Shown: piece by piece, positions 1 to 6,485 of the stretch | Position numbering within the stretch: position 1 is the first letter of the stretch | Layout: every line of letters begins with the position of its first letter | Assembly (NCBI GenBank): GCA_016209155.1 | Contig: JACQWU010000008.1 | Span: 1 to 7,682 of the forward strand | Length of the DNA stretch: 7,682 nucleotides | Direction of reading: 5' to 3' | Origin: Candidatus Desantisiibacteriota bacterium | GTDB lineage: Bacteria; JACRDZ01 | The notes under the pieces: generated by a model | The model's database searches: none | What the model was told of the DNA's origin: nothing | What the model saw: the letters and a program-made list of their open reading frames with translations, nothing else | Position numbers and translations under genes: made by a program

Positions 1-1
1 T

Positions 2-943
2 TCAGATTTATCTAATAACCTGTTTCAGGTAACGGACGAATGGCAGTATACAAACGGCAGGGAGACAAACCGGGCCGATATTATGTTTCTTATAAACGGT
101 ATGCCGGTTGCAATTGTGGAAACAAAAAGCGCGAAAAAAGAAAATGGGATTGAGGAAGGATTGATTCAAATTCGTGAATACCATCATGAAACACCTGAAA
201 TGCTTACCATCCCGCAGGTTTTCAATATAACCCAGCTTTTGGATTTTTATTATGGCGTTACATGGAATCTTGGAAGAAAAAATATATTTAATTGGAAAAT
301 AAACATTGTAGGGGCAGGTCCCTGTGCCTGCCCTAAAGATTTTGAAGAGAAGGTAAAACAGTTTTTTGATCCAGAACGTTTTTTGATAATGCTTAAAGAA
401 TGGATTTTGTTTTATATAAAAGATGATGAACTCCAAAAAACGATTTTAAGACAGTATCAGTCAAGGGCAGTTGAAAAAATAATAGAGCGTTGCGCGGATA
501 AGGTAAAGAAAACAGGGCTTATCTGGCATACTCAAGGGTCGGGTAAGACTTTTACAATGATTATAGCCGCCAAACAAATACTTGAAAGCAAAGAGTTATT
601 CGGTAAGCCTACAGTCATATTAATGATTGACCGGAATGAACTCGAAGGACAACTTTCCGGTTGGGTTGAAAGGATTTTAGGCGAATTGAAAAATCTTGAG
701 ATAAAAATTGAACCTGCGACAAGTAAATCAATGCTTCAGGAGCTATTAAAGACGGATTTCCGCGGTTTAATAATCTCGATGATTCATAAGTTTGATGGTA
801 TTCCCAAAAACATCAATACAAGAGATAATATTTATGTCCTGATGGATGAGGATCACAGGTCTGTCGGCGGCGATTTTGGAAATTATCTTGTTGGCGCGCT
901 GCCAAATGCAACACTTATAGGTTTTACGGGAAGGTCAGGCTAA
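2..943 (+). pseudogene. hsdR: Type I restriction enzyme R subunit, N-terminal fragment (5' end outside window, 3' end broken)
   Basis: HsdR is the ATP-driven DNA translocase and nuclease subunit of type I restriction systems. The frame is open from base 2, so the true start lies upstream; the ATG at 83 is internal. Visible in order: the PD-(D/E)XK nuclease core (Asp at 77-79, Glu-Thr-Lys at 119-127), the QxxxY motif (QIREY, 167-181), the YGVTWN segment, Walker A (QGSGKT, 533-550), motif II written DEDH (845-856) where DEAH is usual, and the start of motif III (GFTG, 920-931). The frame then leaves the family sequence and stops at 941-943. The family continues with GFTGTP and about 100 more residues before the sequence that resumes at 931 in another frame. 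A GTAG-type palindrome (308-335) adds nine residues (VGAGPCACP) before the DFEEKV segment. Identification is very secure; loss of function is inferred from the break. Confidence 0.93.
308..335. repeat. GTAG-footed short palindrome (REP-like) inside hsdR
   Basis: The segment begins GTAGGGGCAGG and ends CCTGCCCTA. Arms GGGCAGG (312-318) and CCTGCCC (327-333) pair perfectly around an 8-base loop, and the outer TAG/CTA pairs extend the stem with one bulged G. Its GC content is far above the surrounding hsdR sequence. A 5' GTAG tetranucleotide at the foot of a GC-rich hairpin is the hallmark of REP elements moved by RAYT (Y1 tyrosine) transposases. The element is read in the hsdR frame as nine codons (308-334) without disrupting it. 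Mobility is inferred; only one copy of this exact form is in the window. Confidence 0.6.
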
Positions 944-2355
944 AAACATTTTTAAAATCAGGTAAAAGGATTGAACAGGTCGCGCAATTTGCTGCGAAAC
1001 ATTTTAAGGAAAATGTGGAGCCTCTTAGCTATAAGGCGTTTTTAGTCGGTGTGGACCGTGAAGCCTGCGCGTTGTATAAGGAAGCTTTAGACAAATTATT
1101 GCCCCCGGAGTATTCTAAAGCTGTTTATACATCAGCTCAGCATGATAGCGAAAAATATCCTTTAGTATACAAACACCAGTTGACTAAAGAAGATGAGAAA
1201 AAATACAGAAAATTATTTATTAAACCCGGAACACTGCCAAAAATATTTATTGTTACAGATAAACTCTTGACCGGTTTTGACGCGCCTATACTTTATTGTA
1301 TGTATCTTGATAAACCAATGAGAGACCATGTTTTGCTTCAGACAATTGCAAGAGTAAACAGGCCTTACGAAGAGGCAGGAGATATCAAAAAACCATGCGG
1401 ATTGGTAGTGGATTTTGTCGGGATATTTGAAAAATTGGAGAAGGCATTGGCGTTTGATTCTGATGTAGTGAAAGGAGTAATAGAAAATATTGAACTTGTT
1501 TTAATGAAATTTAAGCAATTAATGATAAAAGACGCAAAGAAATATCTTGATTTATGTAAGTCCCCGATTGATGATAAAGCGGTTGAAAAAGCAATTGATG
1601 CTTTTTCAGAAAAAGAGGACAGAGAAAAATTTTTTAAATTTTATAAAGAGATAGAAGTCCTATATGAAATATTATCCCCGTCAACGGAAATAAGGGATTT
1701 TATTGAAGATGTAAGAAATCTTGGAATATTATATAAAATTATCGGGAATGCATATAAAAAAAGGACGATTTTGTATGGAGATGTAGCGAAAAAAACGGAA
1801 ACACTTATAAGAGAAAATATAGAAACATATGGCATAAAGGAAATTCTAAATGTAGTAAAGATAGATGAAAATACCCTGAAGGCTTTAAAAAAGAAGAATG
1901 CCACAAATAATACAAAAATAATTAATCTGATTAATAGTATAAGTAAAACTGTTTTAGAAGATAGCGCGATAGAACCTTATTTAAAGTCAATCGGCGAACG
2001 GGCTGAAAATATAAGCGAAGCATATGATGACAGGCAGATAACAACACAAGTGGCATTAGAAGAAGCGGAGAAACTTGTGGATGAAATAAATGAAGCAAGA
2101 AGAAAACAAAGAGAATCAAACTTTGATATAAATACGTTTACAATATTCTGGACATTGAAACAGGAAAATATTAAGGATTCTGAAAGCTACGCGCAAACAA
2201 TCAATTCAGCTTTTGTGAGATTTCCGAATTGTAACCATAATGTTGAAGAAATGCGTCAGTTAAAAGCGGAATTGTATAAAGTTTTATTGCCAATTGTTGA
2301 TAAAGATAAAATGATAAAATTAGTTGAAAAACTTTTAAAGATAAATCGTGAATAA
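931..2355 (+). pseudogene. hsdR: Type I restriction enzyme R subunit, C-terminal fragment (frame-shifted, internal deletion)
   Basis: This continues hsdR in a different frame. Family-like sequence begins at about 931 ([15 protein letters not shown], then HFKENVEPLSYKAFLVGVDREACALYKEALDK). The second RecA-like domain follows, with motif V (TDKLLTGFDAP, 1255-1287) and motif VI (LLQTIARVNRP, 1333-1365). The helical C-terminal region that docks on the HsdM/HsdS methylase runs to the TAA at 2353-2355. Because the family normally has roughly 80-110 residues between GFTGTP and LKTFLK (recalled from homologues), the junction looks like a deletion of about 250-330 bp that also shifted frame. A GTG at 1015 preceded by AAGGA (1006-1010) could reinitiate translation of a 446-residue product. 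That product would lack the nuclease and the Walker A domain, so it could not restrict DNA. No HsdM or HsdS is visible in the window. An assembly collapse is the main alternative. Confidence 0.9.
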
Positions 2356-2665
2356 AAAGCCAATAAAAACAAAAGAAGAATTAAAAAAAGAAATAAATTA
2401 TCTGGCCGGTAAGCTGAAGGTAAAACCAAAACAGATTAGAATTCAAAAAATGAAGCATAAATGGGCTTCATGCTCAACAACCGGATGGGTGAGTTTTAAT
2501 ACTGATCTTTTAAAAGAGTCAGAAAAATTTCAAAAATATGTAATTCTTCATGAACTTCTTCATTTAAATATTCCAAATCATGGAAAACTATTTAGTACCA
2601 TGATGAATATATATCTGCCTGACTGGGAGAATAAGTATGTAAAAAAACATAAATTGGCAATTTAA
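2348..2665 (+). CDS. YgjP/DUF45-type zinc metallopeptidase-domain protein, small form
   Basis: This 105-residue predicted cytoplasmic protein has a gluzincin-like zinc site: HELLH (residues 68-72) followed five residues later by His78 in NHGKLF, a HExxH-x5-H layout. The preceding KMKHKWASCSTTGWVSFNTDLL (residues 34-55) matches the conserved W-(G/A)-S-C-S block of the YgjP/DUF45 (M48-like) family. Classical YgjP proteins are about 230 residues; this is the short form, which I know as a frequent companion of type I restriction genes. Its substrate is unknown. The start is a GTG that overlaps the hsdR stop by 8 bp, suggesting translational coupling; the next ATG (2450) would cut into the conserved block. 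No strong Shine-Dalgarno site precedes the GTG. The metallopeptidase appears intact although its hsdR partner is broken, which is notable. Confidence 0.87.
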   Translation: MNKKPIKTKEELKKEINYLAGKLKVKPKQIRIQKMKHKWASCSTTGWVSFNTDLLKESEKFQKYVILHELLHLNIPNHGKLFSTMMNIYLPDWENKYVKKHKLAI

Positions 2666-2703
2666 AAGCAATAATGCATATATTCAGTTATTTTTGTCTA
2701 TGT

Positions 2704-2709
2704 TATAAT
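2704..2709 (+). promoter_or_regulatory. Extended -10 promoter of the glycosyltransferase gene
   Basis: A perfect TATAAT at 2704-2709 is preceded by TG one base upstream (2701-2702), giving an extended -10 element. The -35 position 17 bp upstream (2681-2686, TATTCA) is poor, as is usual for extended -10 promoters. Transcription would begin near 2716, leaving a leader of about 27 nt that contains the ribosome site AGGG at 2731-2734. The site lies in the 77-bp gap after the metallopeptidase gene, so the glycosyltransferase gene is probably independently expressed. Confidence 0.55.
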
Positions 2710-2742
2710 GGGTCAAAACTAGATTAAAAAAGGGATAAGGTA

Positions 2743-4059
2743 ATGTTTAACTGGTTAAAAAAACCGGCTTTTCTTATTTTTATACTTGCTGTCTTTCTTC
2801 GGTTTTTTTATGTTTATTTTTTTTTAGGAATAAACACTCCGCCGAATGAGCATGATTTCTGGCAGGAAAAAATAGCTTTCAATTTGTCCAAAGGAGGCGG
2901 ATTTGGGCTTGTCCCGTTTAAGCCCACAGCGCGCAAACTTCCTCTTTTTCCTCTTTTTTTATCAGGGATATATTATCTTTTTGGGCATAATCTCCCTATG
3001 GCCAGGTTGTTTCAGATTTTACTTGGAGCATTTAGCGCTTCAGGTATATATTTAATCTCCAGAATGCTCTACGATGAAAAAAAGGCTATACTTTCAGGGC
3101 TTTTTTTAGCCTGTGATCCGCTTTATATTTATCTTTCAGGATGGTTTCTTACGGAAAATTTATTTATTCCGCTGATTATATTTTTTCTATATTTTATAAT
3201 TAAATATCAGGTGAAAGAGCAAAATCAGAAGCTTTTGGTAATAGCAGGAATACTGCTCGGACTTGCAGCAATTACACGCGCAAGCCTTACACTATTTCCT
3301 TTTTTTATTTTTTTATGGAGTTATTTTTTTGATATGCAAAATTTAGAATTTAGTATTAACCCTAAAATTTTGAAAAACACATTAATAATTTCAGGAATAA
3401 TGTATTTATTTGTTTCCTTTTGGGCATTACGTAATTATGTTGTTTTGGGAGAAACTATTATTACTGAAACGGGCGGCGGTAGAATGTTCTGGGGAGCAAA
3501 TAATTCTGAGGCAACAGGTGATGTAATTCTTATGACAGGTTCACCCAGGTTATATGAGGCTTCGGAACGCCCCCGCGGGGAAAGCGGAAAAAACTGGCGG
3601 GAATGGGAAGGGTCTCCATGGCTTAATGTATTTTTGAGCACATCGGATGAATTATCAGAAAAGCTGGTGGATAAAAAATATTATGATAAAGGATGGGAAT
3701 GGATAAAAACTCATCCGGGAGATTTTTTCCTTTTAATTCCGCGTAAATTATATTACCTCTTTAAATTCTGGAGTCCTCACGCCAGCTTTCCTGATCTGGC
3801 AAGGGGTTTATTTATTTTTGCTGAAATTTATTACTATATAATTCTTTTTATTGCTTGTGCAGGATTATTTTTATCTTTCAGCCAGTGGAAAAAATATTTA
3901 ATATTTTATTTACTGCTTGGTAATTTCATGCTATCAACTATGCTTTTTTTTGGTGATGCAAGACAAAGAATGCCTATCCTGCCTGTTATAGTCCTTTTAT
4001 CGGGATTGGGAGCAGGAAAAATTTTCATTTTAAATAAACTACCTCAAGGTAGCCCATGA
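2743..4059 (+). CDS. GT-C fold glycosyltransferase, family 39 / ArnT-PMT-like membrane protein
   Basis: This 438-residue inner-membrane protein is expected to transfer a sugar from a polyprenyl-phosphate donor to an extracytoplasmic acceptor (glycan, lipid or protein). Features: TM1 at residues 8-30; a first periplasmic loop with an acidic EHD (36-38) followed by IAFNLSKGGGFGL, matching the catalytic-loop pattern of PMT_2/ArnT-like enzymes; RKLPLFPLFLSGIYYLFG (64-81), the family's RxPLYPLFL block; a conserved Glu in LTEN (138); many hydrophobic helices; a large hydrophilic segment at about 235-325 (GRMFWGANNSEATGD, then WEWIKTHPGDF); and three C-terminal helices with the DARQRMPILP signature. 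Length is at the low end for the family. The ATG at 2743 follows AGGGATAAGG closely. The last codons and the TGA lie in a hairpin. Donor and acceptor cannot be read from the sequence. Confidence 0.85.
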   Translation: MFNWLKKPAFLIFILAVFLRFFYVYFFLGINTPPNEHDFWQEKIAFNLSKGGGFGLVPFKPTARKLPLFPLFLSGIYYLFGHNLPMARLFQILLGAFSASGIYLISRMLYDEKKAILSGLFLACDPLYIYLSGWFLTENLFIPLIIFFLYFIIKYQVKEQNQKLLVIAGILLGLAAITRASLTLFPFFIFLWSYFFDMQNLEFSINPKILKNTLIISGIMYLFVSFWALRNYVVLGETIITETGGGRMFWGANNSEATGDVILMTGSPRLYEASERPRGESGKNWREWEGSPWLNVFLSTSDELSEKLVDKKYYDKGWEWIKTHPGDFFLLIPRKLYYLFKFWSPHASFPDLARGLFIFAEIYYYIILFIACAGLFLSFSQWKKYLIFYLLLGNFMLSTMLFFGDARQRMPILPVIVLLSGLGAGKIFILNKLPQGSP

Positions 4060-4070
4060 GGTAGTTTATT
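4033..4070. terminator. Hairpin with 14-bp perfect stem between convergent genes (likely bidirectional terminator)
   Basis: Arms 4033-4046 (AATAAACTACCTCA) and 4057-4070 (TGAGGTAGTTTATT) are perfectly complementary around a 10-base loop. The TGA stop of the glycosyltransferase (4057-4059) is the first codon of the right arm, and the gene's last codons form the left arm and loop. The minus-strand RRM gene ends 17 bp away (4087). Minus-strand transcripts would leave the stem through a TTTATTTAAAA tail and plus-strand ones through GTTTATTGAG, so U-tracts are modest. An alternative inner pairing CTACCT/AGGTAG (4039-4052) exists. The placement between convergent genes supports termination; the CTAC...GTAG ends leave open a repeat-element origin. 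Confidence 0.6.
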
Positions 4071-4086
4071 GAGAAATAGTCTGATT

Positions 4087-4356
4087 TTAATATCTTTTGC
4101 TAAAATTTTTATTTGATCTTGGTTTTGGAGGTCTGGCTATGTCTATTTTAATAGTACGTCCTTTAAAATCCGTCCCGTTTAATGCATTTTTTGCTTTTTC
4201 AGCATCTGCCTGAGATTCCATTTCCACAAAACCAAATCCTTTACCATCAATTACATTGACTTCTTTTACTTCCCCATGTACCGCAAACAATTCTTTCAAC
4301 TGCTCATTGTTGACGGAATAACTAAGATTTCCAACATAAAGTTTACTGCCTTCCAT
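4087..4356 (-). CDS. RRM-domain RNA-binding protein (bacterial Rbp type)
   Basis: An 89-residue cytoplasmic protein made almost entirely of one RNA recognition motif. RNP2 is LYVGNL (residues 6-11) and RNP1 is KGFGFVEM (39-46), with the aromatic residues that stack on RNA bases present. The ending GRTIKIDIARP closes the RRM fold, and a short basic tail (KPRSNKNFSKRY) follows. Length and layout match the single-RRM Rbp proteins of cyanobacteria and many other bacteria, several of which are cold-induced and bind mRNA or small RNA; the target here is unknown. The start at 4356 has a strong Shine-Dalgarno (AAGGAGA, core 4364-4367) 7 bases upstream. A promoter is visible about 65 bp upstream. The gene converges on the glycosyltransferase gene and diverges from the ankyrin gene. 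Confidence 0.95.
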   Translation of the reverse strand: MEGSKLYVGNLSYSVNNEQLKELFAVHGEVKEVNVIDGKGFGFVEMESQADAEKAKNALNGTDFKGRTIKIDIARPPKPRSNKNFSKRY

Positions 4357-4419
4357 TTTGAATCTCCTTTTTCTTTGGCGCTCTCTTTATTATAAAAAGA
4401 GCATTCTAAAGCATTTTAA

Positions 4420-4448
4420 AGAATATACTTAAAAAAATGTTTTGTCAA
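4420..4448 (-). promoter_or_regulatory. Sigma70 promoter of the RRM gene
   Basis: Read on the minus strand, TTGACA (4443-4448) is a perfect -35, followed by exactly 17 bp and TATTCT (4420-4425) as the -10. Transcription would start near 4413, giving a leader of about 57 nt before the ATG at 4356. The leader contains a small hairpin, CTCTTT/AAAGAG (4383-4388 with 4396-4401, 7-base loop), upstream of the ribosome site. Whether that hairpin is regulatory, for example temperature-sensitive, cannot be told. Confidence 0.65.
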
Positions 4449-4477
4449 TATTGATTTTAAATTTTAAATTTGTGTAA

Positions 4478-4506
4478 TGGACAATAGAATAAATATTTAC
4501 TATAAT
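4478..4506 (+). promoter_or_regulatory. Sigma70 promoter of the ankyrin-repeat gene
   Basis: TGGACA (4478-4483, five of six consensus bases) is separated by exactly 17 bp from a perfect TATAAT (4501-4506). The predicted start is near 4513, giving a leader of about 73 nt. The -35 boxes of this promoter and of the divergent RRM promoter are only 29 bp apart (4449-4477), separated by A/T tracts that could serve both as UP-like elements, so the two may compete or be co-regulated. Confidence 0.7.
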
Positions 4507-4517
4507 AACAATAGAAT
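4481..4517 (+). repeat. Direct repeat ACAATAGAAT flanking the ankyrin-gene -10 box
   Basis: The ten-base word ACAATAGAAT occurs at 4481-4490 and again at 4508-4517, 27 bp apart. The copies extend to 12 of 13 identical bases (ACAATAGAATRAA). The first copy overlaps the -35 box and the spacer; the second covers the predicted transcription start. Such placement would suit a repressor binding in tandem, but AT-rich sequence makes chance repeats easy, so an operator role is only a possibility. Confidence 0.3.
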
Positions 4518-4573
4518 GAAACTTCAAGACAAAGTATAGAGTATATTTGTTTTGGATCAAATTATGTTATAAA

Positions 4574-4580
4574 AAGGAGT
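4574..4580 (+). promoter_or_regulatory. Ribosome binding site fixing the ankyrin-gene start
   Basis: AAGGAGT lies five bases upstream of the ATG at 4586. It decides between this start, which gives a clean signal peptide, and the in-frame TTG at 4547, which has no purine-rich site before it. Confidence 0.75.
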
Positions 4581-4585
4581 TATTC

Positions 4586-6451
4586 ATGAATAAGCTGATA
4601 AAATATTTTTTAACAGTTTCTATAATATTTTTAATAAATACAAAAACATCTCTGTCTTTTCCCAATATGGCTACAACTGATGATGCTAATATTGATAAAA
4701 ATGAGAAGAAGGATGATAATAGTGAAACCAGCTTATTATCAAAAGCGGCAGATAATGGAGATTTAGATACTGTAATTAAATTAATAAATAAAGACGGAGA
4801 TACTATTTTAATGCTGGCATCTTTTAAAGGGCATACTGAGATAGTTAAATTTTTACTGGATAAAAAAGCTGATATAAATGAACAAAATATGTTTGGCAAT
4901 ACGTCCTTAATTATTGCATCCGCTTCCGGGAAGACAAATGTAATGGAATTGCTGATTAAAAAAGGCGCTGATGTAAATGCAAAAAATAAAGAAGGGACAG
5001 CTGCTTTGATCATTGCTTCAAGTAAAGGGCATATTGATTCCGTAAAATTGCTGATTAATAAAAATGCTGATGTAAATATTAAAGATAAAAATATGGGAAC
5101 ATCTTTAATTTATTCAATTTATCACGGACATATTGATATTGCAAAATTACTGATTGATAAAGGAGCTGATATAAATGGAAAAGACAGCATCGGAAATACA
5201 CCTCTTTGCTGGGCTTCTTCATGCGGTAATATTGAAATAGTGAAATTGCTGGTTAGCAAAAAAGTAAATTTGGATGATGCGAACAAAGACGGAGATACCG
5301 CTTTAATGCTTGCATCCTTCAATGATCATCCTGATATTGTAAAATTTTTGCATGAAAAAAGTGCTGATATAAATATAAGAAACAGCTTCAGATCAACAGC
5401 ATTAATTGCGGCATCATATAAAAATGATATACCAATGGTAAAACTGCTTTTAGAATGCGGAGCAGACGCAAATATTTATGACAGTGATAAGCCTTCAGCT
5501 TTAATGATAGCGGGAGGAGAAGGATATCCCGAAATAGTTAAATTACTGCTGGACAATAAGGCATCGGTAAATGGCAGGGATAATAGCGGAAGAACAGCTG
5601 TTTTATGGGCTTCATATAAAGGTCAAGTAGAAATAATAAAAATATTACTTGATAAAGGGGCAGATGTAAATTTTGCGGATGCCTCTGGGTTCACAGCCTT
5701 AATGCTTGCTTCTGGGAAAAACTTTTTCGAAATTGCGGACTTATTAATAACTAAAAAAGCTTTTATTAATGCCAAAAATAATGATGGGAACTCAGCGTTA
5801 TTTTTGGCTTCCAGCAATAACAACAATGAAACCATAAAAATATTGCTGGATAAAAATATTAAAAATAATGAAGGATTTACAGCGTTAATTCAAGCTTCAA
5901 ATCACGGACAGATCAGTATAGTAGAACTTCTTCTTGATAAAGGCGCTGATGTGAATGCAAAAAATAATAATAATTATACGGCTTTAATGTGTTCCTCATT
6001 TTATGGTTATACCGAAGTTGTTAAATTACTGCTTGAAAAGAATTCTGATATAAATATAAAAAACTTAAATGGCGCAACAGCTTTTTTAATGGCTGTTCAG
6101 GAAGGGCATAGTGAAATTATTGATTTACTGATGCGCAAAGGTGCTAATATTAATGAACCTGATAATACAGGTACAACCGCTTTAATGGCTGCGTCAAACA
6201 GAGGTTATTCCGATATTCTAAATCTCCTTATTGATAAAGGTGCTGATGTAAATGCAAAAAATGAAAATAAAGTTACAGCTTTAATGATAGCATCAAACCG
6301 GGGATATGTTGAAATAGTTAAGTCTTTGCTGAAAAAGGGTGCTGACGTAAATGTAAAAGATAAAGAAGGTTATACTGCATTAAATCATGCTGAAACAAAT
6401 AAAAATTCTGAAATAATTAATATGCTGAAGCAATCCGGTGCTAAGGAATGA
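4586..6451 (+). CDS. Secreted ankyrin-repeat protein, 17 repeats
   Basis: A 621-residue exported protein that should act as a protein-binding scaffold; its partner is unknown. Residues 1-25 form a Sec-type signal peptide (MNKLIKYFLTVSIIFLI then TKTSLS), with no lipobox cysteine. A short Asp/Lys-rich linker (about 30-48) and a half repeat (50-70, KAADNGDLDTVIKLI) lead into 17 repeats (71-621). Fifteen are exactly 33 residues on the plan G-x-T-A-L-(10)-EIVKLLLDKGADVNAKN; repeat 11 (401-429) is 29 residues, and repeat 17 is a 27-residue cap. Consensus TPLH is mostly TALM here. The start chosen is the ATG at 4586, five bases after AAGGAGT; an in-frame TTG at 4547 lacks a ribosome site and would spoil the signal peptide. 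There is no other domain, so this is not a toxin or kinase fusion. The gene has its own promoter and converges on the PEP-CTERM gene 17 bp away. Confidence 0.93.
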   Translation: MNKLIKYFLTVSIIFLINTKTSLSFPNMATTDDANIDKNEKKDDNSETSLLSKAADNGDLDTVIKLINKDGDTILMLASFKGHTEIVKFLLDKKADINEQNMFGNTSLIIASASGKTNVMELLIKKGADVNAKNKEGTAALIIASSKGHIDSVKLLINKNADVNIKDKNMGTSLIYSIYHGHIDIAKLLIDKGADINGKDSIGNTPLCWASSCGNIEIVKLLVSKKVNLDDANKDGDTALMLASFNDHPDIVKFLHEKSADINIRNSFRSTALIAASYKNDIPMVKLLLECGADANIYDSDKPSALMIAGGEGYPEIVKLLLDNKASVNGRDNSGRTAVLWASYKGQVEIIKILLDKGADVNFADASGFTALMLASGKNFFEIADLLITKKAFINAKNNDGNSALFLASSNNNNETIKILLDKNIKNNEGFTALIQASNHGQISIVELLLDKGADVNAKNNNNYTALMCSSFYGYTEVVKLLLEKNSDINIKNLNGATAFLMAVQEGHSEIIDLLMRKGANINEPDNTGTTALMAASNRGYSDILNLLIDKGADVNAKNENKVTALMIASNRGYVEIVKSLLKKGADVNVKDKEGYTALNHAETNKNSEIINMLKQSGAKE

Positions 6452-6461
6452 AAGGCAGAGT

Positions 6462-6485
6462 AAAATATTCAGGATATTTTTTTCT
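6462..6485 (+). terminator. Possible weak terminator of the ankyrin gene
   Basis: AAAATAT (6462-6468) pairs with ATATTTT (6474-6480) around a five-base loop, followed by more T (TTTCTT). The placement 10 bp after the ankyrin stop and the T-run fit an intrinsic terminator. However, the stem is only A-T pairs, and the right arm lies inside the C-terminal codons of the convergent PEP-CTERM gene, so the call is tentative. Confidence 0.3.

Noticed and set aside
8-436. Minus-strand 142-codon open frame opposite hsdR
   Set aside because: It overlaps the conserved nuclease region of hsdR on the other strand and has no recognisable features.
1015-2355. Independent gene starting at GTG 1015
   Set aside because: The frame is family-like HsdR sequence well upstream of 1015 (from about 931), so the GTG is an internal codon. 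A ribosome-site-like AAGGA precedes it and reinitiation cannot be excluded, but this is the remainder of hsdR.
3568-3582. GC-rich palindrome CCCCGCGGGG inside the glycosyltransferase gene
   Set aside because: It is short, lies in the hydrophilic loop codons (RPRGE), has no GTAG foot and no second copy, so it is not supported as a repeat element.
3435-3641. Minus-strand open frame opposite the glycosyltransferase
   Set aside because: It lies wholly within a well-supported coding gene, shows no family features and has no ribosome site.
4547-4585. Upstream TTG start adding 13 residues to the ankyrin protein
   Set aside because: It has no ribosome binding site and would place charged residues before a clean signal peptide; the ATG at 4586 has AAGGAGT at the right distance.
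4567-5013. Minus-strand open frames opposite the ankyrin gene (here and near 5122-5322 and 5623-5835)
   Set aside because: They recur with the period of the repeats and read similar serine/isoleucine-rich peptides because they mirror the repeated codons; they are shadows.
4786-6448. CRISPR-like or tandem DNA repeat array
   Set aside because: The 99-bp periodicity is diverged coding repeats (ankyrin, 33 codons) with an uninterrupted frame, not identical repeats with spacers.
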